64,000 bases of DNA from contig NC_080672.1 in NCBI RefSeq assembly GCF_030247195.1, forward strand, positions 1 to 64,000, read 5' to 3'. This document shows, piece by piece, positions 23,531 through 33,834 of the stretch. Source of the DNA: Topomyia yanbarensis (taxonomy: Eukaryota; Arthropoda; Insecta; Diptera; Culicidae). Below the pieces are notes generated by a model that saw only the letters and a list, made by a program, of their open reading frames with translations, was not told where the DNA came from and made no database searches. The position numbers and the translations under genes are program-made. The stretch's first letter is position 1. The number at the start of each line of letters is the position of its first letter.

Positions 23531-23699
23531 AGCTGGTTTTTTTTTCTTTCAATAATTACTTTCGATACTAATCCAGCGCTTTCGAAGATTGGAAATTCAA
23601 TAAATCAAAAAAAAAAGATTTCAGATTGGCGAAATTTGAAGACAACCTCATGACTTCTAATCAAATCATTTATTTGTTTAACCCTTACAAGTTTGATCA

Positions 23700-23852
23700 T
23701 ATTTTTGTTTCGATTATAGGTCATTCGCTTCTTCATTCAGGTTAGTAATTTTCCTATAACAAATCTCTATTCCTGTGTGCGGGGTTGGGATTCGAACCTA
23801 GGTGAGCTGCGTACATGACATTCAATGTACAAATTCCGCTATGCCCGCTCGA
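23700..23852 (-). mobile_element. tRNA-derived SINE, reverse copy
   Basis: On the minus strand a tRNA-like head contains GGGCATAGCGG (A-box-like) and GGTTCGAATCCC (B box). It is followed by a body ending CCTATAATCGAAACAAAAA. The body and tail correspond to the SINEs at 48-212 and 24930-25085, but the head differs enough to suggest a different subfamily. Confidence 0.7.
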
Positions 23853-24039
23853 GTCTGATCTTGTTTCGATGCGAGATTTATGTTGGTATAAACATATTTG
23901 ATATCAAATATGCAGTACTTTAGAATTTTCGCCTTTCTAGTTACCTCATACACAAGATATTGAATTTTTAATTGTATTCTCAAATAATTTTTTGTCGAAA
24001 AAGTATTTGTCAAAATTTTAGTATCTGTTAAAAATCCGG

Positions 24040-24112
24040 GCCCCCTTCAAAACTCCGGGCCCGGGGGGAAACACCCCGGTCCCCCCCCCCCTCTCGGCGG
24101 CCCTGCAGAAAA
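24040..24112 (-). mobile_element. Solitary GC-rich transposon end
   Basis: Read on the minus strand it begins CAGGGCCGCCGAGAGG, followed by a run of G and CCCCGG/GGGCCC blocks. Such CAGGGCC...GGGGG ends are common in hAT elements. I did not find the partner end nearby. The C-run at about 24085-24097 is an obvious site for polymerase slippage. Confidence 0.4.
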
Positions 24113-24925
24113 CTCATTCTCGTTTTTTGAGGAAACCGTATAGACTATCACGGAAAAATCAATATGTAGTCGAACATTATGCTCAATATTTTGGTAACAC
24201 TCTTCGCAAGCACAATAATTACCCCTACCAGCCCAATATCTGATGTGCATCTGACTTATACCGATTGGAAATGAGCCTAGAATATGAAGCCCGATTTACA
24301 TCCAACTTTTTATACCTTCGTTGATAATCATAGGAATAATCATAAGGGCAGAAATCATTACAGATCTCCATCGATTGCCAACTATAAAAAGCGTCTCCTG
24401 ATGAGAAGCGCTATTACAATCATTAATAAATAGCACTGGATCTTTCATAAATTTCTTTCTTGATATAGTTACTCAGGTATTTCCACATCAGTCTCAAAAA
24501 GAACGGAACTTGATTTTGAACCTTCATTGAGTGTTGAACTTCAATTGTGCTGACACTATCCGTGAGGATGAAATAACGGCTCGGGAGTAATGCACCAATG
24601 AATCCCAAGATATTTATAGCGATCTGCTTTTAGTTTCGTATATGTATATATGTATGTATACAGAGGCCGGTTCAACAAGCTTGAGATAAAGCAAACTCAT
24701 TGATTCATGACATGTTCGTTGTAAAATATTTCATAGAAATCCAGGTATTGGTATTTAGTTGTGAATGTTATAGGGACTCCAACCCTAAGGTTAAAACTTC
24801 TATAACATAAAATTTGAAAATGGCGTTGAAAATTTACTGCACGAATTTATAAATTTGAACTTCCACTTGTTAAAATAAAATATAATGAATAGAATTGTGA
24901 GTTTATATATTCATAAGTTACTAAA
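24113..24925. other. No recognised gene
   Basis: Short frames only, none with motifs. A TATATG microsatellite-like run lies near 24640-24660. Confidence 0.3.
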
Positions 24926-24929
24926 GCGT

Positions 24930-25085
24930 AGTTGGGCGTAGTTGGTAAATCGATTGCCTTGTACGCAGCGCACCTGGGTTCGAGTCCCAACCCCGCACAT
25001 AGGGTTAGAAATTTTTCATAAGAGATTTTTCTACCCCGAAGAGGCAAATATCCTTAAGGTTAAAACCTCTATAATCGAAATAAAA
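24930..25085 (+). mobile_element. tRNA-derived SINE (Feilai-like)
   Basis: Shares GGTAAATCGATTGCCTTGTACG, split over the head, with the copy at 48-212. It also shares the B box GGTTCGAGTCC, the ATAGGGTTAGAAATTTTTCAT body and the AACCTCTATAATCGAAATAAA tail. The A-box region is partly duplicated (GCGTAGTTGG twice). Confidence 0.8.
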
Positions 25086-25359
25086 ATAAAATAAGTTACT
25101 AAAACAATTTGACTACAAAATAAGAAGCTGTGAAAAAAGTTGCATGAAAAATTGAACAGCAAACACAAACGTTGTTTTTTTTTCTTGCAATATGACATAT
25201 AATCAAATATAATATCATATATCCACAAATTGCTCAGATTGCTAAAAATGAAATGTTATTCAAACAAGCCTAGTACGAGATTGAATCTTTGATCATTGTG
25301 AAAACTAGATGAAAATGATATTAGTCCTTCATAACACTTCGAATTTTTGATCGAACACT

Positions 25360-26040
25360 CTTCATCAACTTCCGGACCACATGTTTTGGACGTTTTAGCC
25401 CATATATTTTTTTTGAAATTCTGGACATTCCCATCTGCTTTACCAGTCTTATTCTAAACCCTCGTCACAATCACCCAATAAAGTTCGATGAGCTTAAGCT
25501 TGGGCCAGTTGTGTGGTTTGATCAGAGCTGCCAGATGATTTTTGTGAAAATATGTATTCTCGTTTTAAAAAATCCGTTTTTGTCTGTATTCAACGAAGAA
25601 AACGAATTTTGACAATTGATGCGTCTACTATAAATTCGAGCACTATACAGGAATTTAAATTGAGTACTTTAAAGCAATCTATACATTTCCTGGCTAAATA
25701 GTTTTAAATTTTCTTGAAAATAAAAGTGTTATGATTCATTTGACAATAATTTATTTAAGAAATGGCCATAGTTAATGAAAACAGCGACAGGAAGGGTCCA
25801 CCAAAAACGTTACCAGTTGAAATTTCAAAAAATCTGTGTTAATCTGTATTGTGTATTGAAAATCTGTATTAAATCTGTATTCTGTATCAAGTCTGTATCC
25901 GTGCTTAAAAATCTGTATAATACAGATAAATCTGTTTAAATGGCAGCTCTGGATTTGATGTTTTTCTCAACGAAATCTACAGGGTCATAGGTTTGCCATA
26001 TTTGAGGTGAGGAACAGCTCGAAGAGATGCAAGGGCTAGC
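25360..26040 (-). pseudogene. Tc1/mariner-type transposase relic, split by a MITE
   Basis: The minus strand reads 'VDFVEKNIK' on the upper side of the MITE at 25523-25951. It resumes below it as 'PHNWPKLKLIELYWVIVTRV', then 'KTGKADGNVQNFKK'. The pattern N(W/C)P(K/Q)L(K/R)xIE.(Y/F)W is the C-terminal catalytic region of Tc1/mariner-type DDE transposases, which carries the last acidic residue. Stops and frameshifts show it is dead. The reading frame is continuous if the inserted MITE and one target-duplication copy are disregarded. Confidence 0.6.
25523..25951. mobile_element. 429-bp hAT-like MITE with target duplication
   Basis: Ends are CAGAGCTGCCA at 25523 and its exact inverted copy TGGCAGCTCTG at 25951. 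Flanks GGTTTGAT (25515-25522) and GATTTGAT (25952-25959) match at 7 of 8 positions, as expected of hAT insertion. The right third is a (TCTGTATT)-like minisatellite (about 25835-25935). The element sits inside the transposase relic at 25360-26040, so it is younger than that element. Confidence 0.75.
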
Positions 26041-26043
26041 ACT

Positions 26044-26345
26044 TTATCCACAAAAAATAACCGTTTGGTGTGGATTATTTCTTTAAAAATGAGGATGGTG
26101 GACCTGTCTATTGGCCTCCTATATCGCGCGATATCACTCCTCTAAACTTTGTTCTATGGGGCTGTGAGTCAAAAGACTATTTGAAAAGTCTGCAACGGTT
26201 GAAGCATTGGAAGCCATCATTACTGAAGTAGTTAGCCAGATTCCTCTTGAAATGCTCAAAGCGTCCTCAAAAATTAGACCACTCGAACGGACCACCTCAA
26301 GCGCTGCTACGGTATACATTCGAAAGAAATTTATTTTTAAACAAT
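26044..26345 (+). pseudogene. mariner-like transposase relic
   Basis: The plus strand reads 'YPQKITVWCG', then after a deletion 'YFFKNEDGGPV', then 'YWPPISRDITPLNFVLWGC'. After a frameshift it continues 'TVEALEAIITEVVSQIPLEML' (shown here in part). The first block is the strand bearing a catalytic Asp region in mariner-like transposases. The WPP(R)SPDLTPLDFFLWG-type block carries the third acidic residue. The Asp is kept as RDITPLN but the frame is broken. It faces the relic at 25360-26040. Confidence 0.7.
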
Positions 26346-26349
26346 ATAT

Positions 26350-27835
26350 GACAAATAGTGATAATAAAGATTTCGCGATTTAATTCATGTTTTTAATTAT
26401 TATGCTAGTTTAAAAAACTCTTAATGTACTACTTTACAGACCACAAGACCAACTCATTCAAACGAATTTCGGCCACGCAGTTTTTTCCCAAATAGCCTCA
26501 TTAAACAGGACCTCTGTCCCTTCCCAAAGGACCAAAGGAGTGACCCAGCCAACATTTTGGTTCACTTTAATAAGTTGCAATTTGATTAACTGCACTTTTC
26601 AACGATATGAATTGATTGTATAAAATGCGCAGATCTCTTCTATGTGAACAAAAGTGGAGGCCATATACGTACAACAAATCGGTATAGTAGAACTATGTGA
26701 TTTACGACGAATTTTGATCTCATAAGAAGCATTGTACAATCATCTAGCTTATCATTTTGAGTTTATATGTGATCAACTTTACAATCACACATGAAGGTTT
26801 ATGCAGCTTAAGGTCCCCAATGCGATAACAAGAAGTATTTTTTTAAAAATAATATTATGAAAATAAAAAAATCAGGATGGAATTTCCATAATTCCTTCAT
26901 AAGACACAGTTATGCCCACACTAGTAGATATGTTTTTCATGGGTAAGGTTGGAGTTACTGGAACATCAATTATTAAAATTACCTGATACGATTTACTTCC
27001 AGTTTCGAACCTGAGATCTTCGTATTCCCAGCATAGCCGCTATGTACTCATCTATTTATACACTGTCAAGCAACGATTATATTTGATCATTTTTATCGCT
27101 TTGTGATTACGATCTAAAAATACCATAATGCAATTTAAATATGGCACTCCAATGATACCTTCTATACCTGTCAAATCATAACCTACATTCTGTACTCAAG
27201 CCATTTTTTATTGCTCAAATATTGAACTAGTCTGGCAGAGAATTTGCGAAGTGCTATAAGGAGGTGACTATTTTTTGAACGATTTTGCAGTTTAATCCAA
27301 TTGCAAATTAATTTATATACAATGCTTCAAAATTGTCTTTATTATTCCGCATATACAATTTTGTTTTAAGTTGTAGTGGACTAATAAATAACTTCAAGTC
27401 AACATTGTATTTCGATCACAGATTTGCATTTTATGTGAACTTTTTACAACAAAACATAATTTTTGCTTGCACTATTTGTAATTTTGATTTAGTCTGTCAT
27501 TATTTGTAATTTATTGTAAACTTTTATATACGATTGCTGGTTTGCTGGGGACATTAACCTTCCTATCCAAGTCACTCACAACGATTTTTTATATCCCCTT
27601 TAACCTGAAACGGTCAGTACGGTTGTCGTCGTTTCTTCCTCCTCAAAGACTCAAAACGATTCGTTTAATAAATTATTCATTAAATGAATAATTTTATTAT
27701 CGTTTAATTTTGAAACATTTTCAAACCCAACTCTTCACAGTAGGCCTGGTCGTTTTAATCTTTGCGACATGTGAAAATATGCTTCAAATATTAATATTGA
27801 CAAGAAAAATACTACAGAATAACGGTAGTGTTTTC
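26350..27835. other. No recognised gene
   Basis: AT-rich. A weak tRNA-like reverse stretch (GGTTCGAA-type B box equivalent near 27003-27012) hints at another degraded SINE but lacks a clear body or tail. Confidence 0.3.
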
Positions 27836-27839
27836 CAGG

Positions 27840-28016
27840 ATGCTCGTCTGCGCTTTGCCTGCCTCTATCTAATGTTTTTAATATGTCATTCAGCTCCGGA
27901 GTGTTCCCTATCATTTGGAAATCGTCCCTCGTTTTTCCAGTTTATAATAAATGATCTAGACGTGAAGTACCAATTTTATCGGCGATTCTATGTGCACTCT
28001 CAAAAAACCGTTTAAA
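27840..28016 (+). pseudogene. CR1-type reverse transcriptase fragment (forward)
   Basis: The plus strand encodes 'GVFPIIWKSSLVFPVYNK', then a stop, and 'SRREVPILSAILCALSK'. This is the finger region of a non-LTR reverse transcriptase, matching residues 241-280 of the intact copy at 37612-39708. It abuts a reverse-oriented fragment of the same clade. Confidence 0.6.
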
Positions 28017-28575
28017 CCGTTAAGATAAAACAGAAATATAAATGGTCCAAGATGACTGCCCTTCGGGTCTTCTGAGCTCATAGTGAAAGGCGATGTCACG
28101 TCATTTTCACTGCCATATCCCGTTCAGTTAGATAGGATTGATGTCAGAACAGTAAAGAACCACTGAATACAAGCCTTTTTAGCTTGCCAACTGCTATCTG
28201 GTGGTTGATCTTGTCAAAAACAGCAAAGAAGTAAGTGTAGATAGCATCAACCTGTTGCCGTGCTTGTAAAGACTTGGATTTGGATACTGCACACAAATCA
28301 GTCATCCCGCGATGGTTTGGTATATTTGTTCCCTTTTTTAAACACTGAGAAAGTATAGGATTTCCTTGACCTTGTAAAAGTTTGAAGGAAAAGGTTCCCG
28401 TATATATTCAATAAACTACTAATTGTAATTTCTTCCAATAATCAGGGAATATTTCCGAACGTAACGAGAAGTTGAACAGCGTCGATGATGGTACCAGAAG
28501 ACTCGTTGCGCACTTCTTCGGCACTATAGACGGTATACCGTCGAGCCCGGCGTTGGATGATGACCTAATTTTAGA
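28017..28575 (-). pseudogene. CR1-type reverse transcriptase fragment (reverse)
   Basis: Minus-strand pieces in order are 'SSNAGLDGIPS', 'FKKGNKYTKPS', 'DAIYTYFFAVFDKINH' and 'DPKGSHLGPFIFLFYLN'. Each aligns with the intact CR1 copy. Stops and frameshifts lie between them, and the FADD segment is lost at the junction with the forward fragment. Confidence 0.75.
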
Positions 28576-28579
28576 CTAT

Positions 28580-29200
28580 TTCTAAGTCTTAAAACGGCGA
28601 ACCGAATGTACTCTCTTATTTGAAACCGAAGAAAATATTTTTTTTCTATGTATAATACCATAAAAAATGAAACATGCAGAAATTTTTAAAAAAATGTCCA
28701 TTTTTTTTGTAAAATGGCAAACACTTTATCGTTGAGGTCATTTATTTACGTAAAAATTGTATGTTAAATTGGGGCACTGGATTATATATGCATAAAGATA
28801 CCCTTAATAATCAAAAACAATCGTTAAATATTTTTAGCTGCCATCGGTTTGCCCGATTTAATAAACAGTAACATTCTACGGTCGGTGTGAGCCACCTTCG
28901 CAAACTATCATTAATGAACAGTTCATGATTGTTTCTAACCGCTTGGCCGTTTTTATTATTCTGGGGGGTTTGAGGAAGGTTTTTTCCAAATTGCATGGTG
29001 GCCTTACCTTACTCTGGAAGGCCAAGATCTGGTGATTGGTTAACCTACCCTACCGTGTGTTTGTAATCTATAAAATAACTCATGGAATTCAACCGCAAAT
29101 TCATTCAAATCCCACTTCTGTAATCACATTTAACCCAGTAGGCTCTTATTTATAATCTCATGTAAACAAACAAAAAAAAACAATCATCACACCGAAAGCT
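28580..29200. other. Likely first intron of the minus-strand gene
   Basis: No open frame with motifs. By position this follows the splice donor of the exon at 29204-29314 on the minus strand. Candidate downstream exons of a CD36-like protein were sought on the minus strand toward position 1 and not recognised. Confidence 0.35.
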
Positions 29201-29203
29201 CAC

Positions 29204-29314
29204 CTCAATAACTTTATCGTGAACCGCTCCGGGGAAAACTATCCACCCGAGTAGGGCCCCACTGATGGCCGTCAGGACACCGACACCGGCCCAAATCAGG
29301 GTCCATTGCACCAT
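29204..29314 (-). CDS. First coding exon, CD36/scavenger receptor B-like
   Basis: A 37-codon exon starts with ATG at 29314 in a favourable context (AAAGAAAATGG) and ends at GAG followed by the donor GTGAGC, in phase 0. The peptide begins 'MVQWTLIW', runs through a hydrophobic, glycine-rich segment of about 20 residues and continues 'GWIVFPGAVHDKVIE'. A short cytoplasmic start, one membrane segment, then (G)W..FP and an acidic/basic stretch is how insect CD36-family (class B scavenger receptor, SNMP-like) proteins begin. Later exons with the ectodomain were not found in the window. GC content is well above the surroundings. Other single-pass proteins could start this way. Confidence 0.5.
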
Positions 29315-29930
29315 TTTCTTTTAGGCCGCTTCGTCGTGGTCGCCGTTGACCAACAGCCACTTTATTCTGCGTCTATGCCCGAGACCGGTGTTGAGTGTCT
29401 GCACAACCCAACCAGCAACCGACCGAGAGTGATGAAAAAATTAAACAATCTTTTCGAGAGTTGATTTTTTTTGTTTATTTATTTCACTTATGTTGAGACT
29501 CTCGGCATTCACTTTCTTAGCTGCTAGATTCAGTGCTGCTACTGCTGGACATGTAAACTATCGGCGCTGAATGGCATTGCACGACCCACACTGATGATGA
29601 TGTATACTCGAAAGGCTCGACGCTTGAATGTTTGTTCTTTCACCAACAGCATTGCACACGCTATTTTTGTCGTCGGGATCCAAATCCTACATCACCGCTT
29701 GCCACTTGCTCAAGGAATGAGGCTTCGTTATTGACTAATTCAATTCGCCGCTCACTTAGATCAATCTCATAGAAGAAAACTAGTTTCCTCATCCACTAGA
29801 AATTTCCACACTTGAACACTGTACTTCGTCGAACAGGTGTTAAATATTATATGAATCGGAGCTTTCTGGCGAGCAACTGTGCAAATTCTCATCCCCAACA
29901 ACACACGATAAATAATTTCTTCTTTAAATT
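29315..29930 (-). promoter_or_regulatory. 5' UTR and upstream region of the minus-strand gene
   Basis: Sequence upstream of the 29314 start on the minus strand is less AT-rich than average. An arthropod initiator-like TCAGTG occurs on the minus strand at about 29590-29595, without a clear TATA box or downstream element. The transcription start is not established. Confidence 0.25.
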
Positions 29931-30459
29931 CTAGCCAGAATGACTAACTACTTAAATACAAATTCTAACAAACTACCAAGCTATTCCACGGAAGGAAAAA
30001 CTACGGTTCCTACACAGCTACCGCTTCCCACTAGTTCGTGTCATTCACGGAGCACGGTCATTGAGCAACTGAAATTCACCGATCGAATCAAACTGCGAGC
30101 CAGTCGATTCCGTTCACATTCGAAAATAGCAAAAAAAAGTTTATTTGAGCACGAGGCACTAGCCTCAAGCTCGAACCGTTCATCAAGCGCGCGCGAAGAG
30201 AGCGAGTCTGTTGTATATGTAGGAACCTGCCTCACATTATTAGCTATAGTCACAAACTTGTATGGTGGATGGTGGAAAATCCTGTCATCGACAGCGACAA
30301 CAGGCTCGACGAGTGGAACTCTCATCAGAATCGGAGACGGTCCGCGAAAATACATAAACCGCCAAATGAGGAGAAGAGCGAATGTAATCAAATATCATCG
30401 GCATGACGCCTCCTCTTTGTGGACGAAAAGTTGTGTACTTTTTTGTTGAACATATTTAC

Positions 30460-31067
30460 CGCAAATGTGGTGAACACGGACGGCGTGCGTGCTAGCTTTA
30501 CTACCCCTTTCGTTCTCCGGTAGATTTGTTTACTTGCGGTAGTCTTCGGTAATGGATCGCTACACTACTGTGCCATTGGAAAGCATTGGAATTACCCATT
30601 TGTTTGTTTTTGGTTGGTAAGCTACTTGATAAACGTGTTTTATATAAATTTATCAATAATAACATATTTACATATTCTTATTGGAGTGATGAATGAGGTT
30701 TTATGGTACACTCTTGGAATAACTTAATGGTGCTTAATTATTTTTTCATTTCTACTTAAGGTTTAGCTTGGCTCGGGTTTGATCGGGTTTTGAGTACTTG
30801 CAGCTCCAGGCATGTGCAAATGTTCTACTTCACTTAATAAAACACGGGTTTATTTTGAGATAGTTTTTATTCATCAGCGGTGCTCAAAGATAGTCTACAT
30901 ACAACTTACTTAATGGAGAGAAAATCATAAAGATGCTTGAGTTCAAGGGGCTAGCATATAGTAATATAATATCCTCCTTTCTTTATAACATAATTAACTA
31001 TACTTTACTTGATAACCTTTAAGTCGATCTGGTAGTTTTATCCAAGTTCTAAGGTGATTTGGCTTTG
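30460..31067. other. No recognised feature
   Basis: AT-rich sequence between the upstream region of the 29314 gene and the hAT-like element. Nothing supported. Confidence 0.3.
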
Positions 31068-31075
31068 GCGGTAAC

Positions 31076-32210
31076 TAGGGTTGTGGTACCGGTAATACTG
31101 GTACCGAAAATCCCAGTAATACCGACTCATTTTTGGAACCGAAATACCGGTACTGAAGAAAAGCCAGTACAGGTATTTTCGGTACCATATAATTTTTTTT
31201 ATAAAAATATGTGGACTCTCTATGGGGACCTGACAAAATATCGGTTTGCAAGATGACTTTTACCTTATGACTTTTCATTACCTTCTAGATAAATGGTTGA
31301 GTTAACATTTTTGTGGGGGAATGAGGTGGGGCCATCATCATAATTCTAGAAGCTAAACATTACTAGCTCCCGTTGTACTGAACGGTATGTTTAAATTCCT
31401 GCACTATTTTGTCGAAATTAAATTTTAACGATCTTCTAATAAATTTCAAAATATTCCCATCTAGCGCAAGAGACGTAAAAATTTGCTATGATTTTTTTAT
31501 TAGCGACATTCTGATTGGTTTCCATTATTCACTGGGTGGCGCGTAATAAGACTATGGTGTAAGTCATGTCTGTATTTGGTTTGCTCTTAAACATTTATCT
31601 ATAAAAGAACGAACAGCGATTTAGTAACTATTTTAGACGTTATGAACTGCTTCAAATGGGGCGATTTGTAATTATTGGTGATCGGAAAATTCAACAAAAC
31701 TCCATAATTTACAGGAAAGCAAGGAGCCTTGGTATGCATTAGAGAATAGTAGACAAACGATATAAAGGTCGAAACCAATTTACAGAAAAGCAAAAGAGGA
31801 AATACGAGTAACCTGCCCGGATTTACTGCCCTTCTCGCTTTGATTTACTGTTGTTAATAGGGTTTCTTACATTTACCATCTGTTGAAGTCGACGAAAGTA
31901 GCACCGATTAGCAGTTATTGATTTAAAGGTAACCTAGATTTCGAAATAAAAGAAGGTGCCGCTTACGAAAAATATCTTCTGCTGAAATGAGTCATGTCAT
32001 TCCGAAGAAATTAAAAACCATAAACATGTTTTTTGATCAGCACAAATCAATCATCTGAGAATAAGGTTATCAGTTTGAGCATTCAATTTCCCTTTGAAGA
32101 TTTTTTCGAATTTTTAAAAAAATATTCGAGTACCGGTACATTACCGGTACTGAGGGCTTCAGTACCGTAGTACCAGTTCTCACCAAAAAGGGTCGGCACT
32201 GCGAACCCTA
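31076..32210. mobile_element. hAT-like element, 1,135 bp, perfect 8-bp duplication
   Basis: The element runs from TAGGGTTGTGG at 31076 to its inverted AACCCTA at 32210. It is flanked by identical GCGGTAAC copies at 31068-31075 and 32211-32218. Just inside both ends are clusters of the palindromic word ACCGGTA (GTACCGG...CCGGTAC), subterminal repeats that would be transposase-binding sites in hAT elements. No transposase frame is recognised, so it depends on an autonomous relative. Confidence 0.85.
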
Positions 32211-32502
32211 GCGGTAACTAGGTGAGAAGTGAGGTAAGCGTGCAACATACTGCGGAGTCAAAAAAGTACAGTAAACAACTTTGTGTTCAAACGGAAATCC
32301 AAGCAAACAGATAGGCTTCATCGCTAGTAACTAGTAAACAATGTTGTTAGCTGTCATTTTGAGAATTAACATGACTGATCGGCGTTTTTGATAATCAAAT
32401 CACCTGAGAATAAAAGCTCCTTGATTTTTATTATTTTTCTTGGCCTTACATTACTGCCGTCGCACGCAGCAATCGGAGTGTCAATTGGTCGTTTTAAAGC
32501 CC

Positions 32503-32700
32503 GATTCAGACGATACATTAGCTTCCGTCAACGCAACCGTTCCGTCAGAATAAGTTAAATGCGTTTCTCGTGCCGTACGTCAAAACATTCCGTGCCGTTG
32601 ATGTTGTGTGTGAATGCCTCCATTTAACTGCATGTAACAAATCTTGACGTTCCGTTGACGCTCCGCACCGGTGACGGAAGCCTGATGTATCGTGTGAATC
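32503..32700. mobile_element. 198-bp hairpin MITE
   Basis: The left end GATTCAGACGATACAT...GCTTCCGTCA has an inverted right counterpart GATTCACACGATACAT...GCTTCCGTCA. A second internal pair, AACG(C/G)AACCGTTCC on the left and a matching inverted stretch on the right, extends the arms. It is non-coding. Confidence 0.65.
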
Positions 32701-32858
32701 GTAAAACTGCAGCACATGGTTGCCCACGTGGTAAATGATGATTATTCCTGCAACCCAATCGTAGTAGACGGGTTCCCTGAAGTCGGTTGGTAAGCAGTTG
32801 GAAAATTCACAATTCGATTCCGTACGTCACCCGAACTAAAGGCCCTAGTATAAAGGTA

Positions 32859-32998
32859 CGCAAAGAGCGTGCAGAAAGTAAAACCGAAAAAAGTCTACCT
32901 ATCGAGCAAAATTAGAATCCAACTTTGCTGCAGAGGTATCAGAGATGGATTCCAATTGTGCTCGATAGGTAGGCTTTTTTGACTTCACTCTTTGCGCA
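32859..32998. mobile_element. 140-bp foldback element
   Basis: The left arm contains GCAAAGAG and CTACCTATCGAGCA, ending GAATCCA at about 32930. The right arm begins TGGATTC at 32946, continues TGCTCGATAGGTAG and ends CTCTTTGCGC at 32998. The inner 27 bp of each arm differ at two sites, and only about 15 bases separate them. It is non-coding. Confidence 0.7.
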
Positions 32999-32999
32999 A

Positions 33000-33834
33000 C
33001 TGTTCTCTATAGACTGTGACCCGAACCAGCTGGATAGGGCTCCTCAAGACTTTGAAAGTTAGCAAGTGAACTATGTTGACAGGATGGCTCAAAACGGTTT
33101 GGCAGCGTTGAGGATTCCTGACGGGGCATCAATTTCAACAGACTGCGATGATATCCAGCACCATTTACATCCACTAAATAGGACTGCTTGTCAAAAACGG
33201 TTGGAAATAGACGCCGGTGTCCAGAGATTAGAAGATTCGCAGTTCAGTTGAACATAAACTGGAGATCCTGTTTCGATATTCGATAAGTTTTACGTATTCT
33301 TACCATATCGATATTTTGCCTTCTTGCTGTTCTTTGCAATTATTTCAGGAACATCTTGTACTACTTACCACAGCGAATAAAAACAAACGGCTGGTTGGAC
33401 TGGATCCAATTTTATTTGGGATATTTCGCCAGCACAATAGCGCGTAAGTAACTAATGTTGGCACCAGTGCCATTTAACAAATCACGGATTTCCACGCGTT
33501 TTCTAATTTGAGTTCCAGTTCCGCCAGGACATTTTCGCCATTATCCGAATTGTCATATACTTTACCAATTTCAATTCAATCTCTAGAGGATTCATTATTT
33601 TCTGTCGTAGAATTACGATCTGAGTCAGAGGCCGTTGACTCATCCTTGACTCCCTTGATCCGCTTCGTTTTCCTGCTTGTGCCTCTGCCGCTGGCTTTAC
33701 ACACCTTTTCGAAACGTTTTTGCCTTTCTCGTGCAAATAAAGGCTATGCAATCACTCCAAATATCGATTTTCCAACCGAGACCCGGATGGCCGAGTGTTA
33801 TATACAATTCGATTCAATTCCTTGAGATCGCAAA
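33000..33834. other. Unassigned sequence
   Basis: Contains open frames on both strands at 33503-33825 that overlap and lack motifs, and 33066-33251 on the plus strand without motifs. No transposon ends were seen. Confidence 0.3.

Noticed and set aside
26134..26319. Reverse 61-codon frame
   Set aside because: It is the antisense of the mariner-like transposase relic on the plus strand.
26990..27050. Fourth SINE
   Set aside because: Only a B-box-like word is seen on the reverse strand; the shared SINE body and ATAATCGAAA tail are missing.
29940..30449. 169-codon plus-strand open frame
   Set aside because: It lies upstream of the minus-strand exon at 29314, overlaps a 116-codon reverse frame, lacks any recognised motif, and has no splice or promoter support. 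It was left out of the gene list.
33503..33825. Overlapping frames of 82 and 105 codons
   Set aside because: Opposite-strand overlap and no recognisable domain; composition is ordinary.
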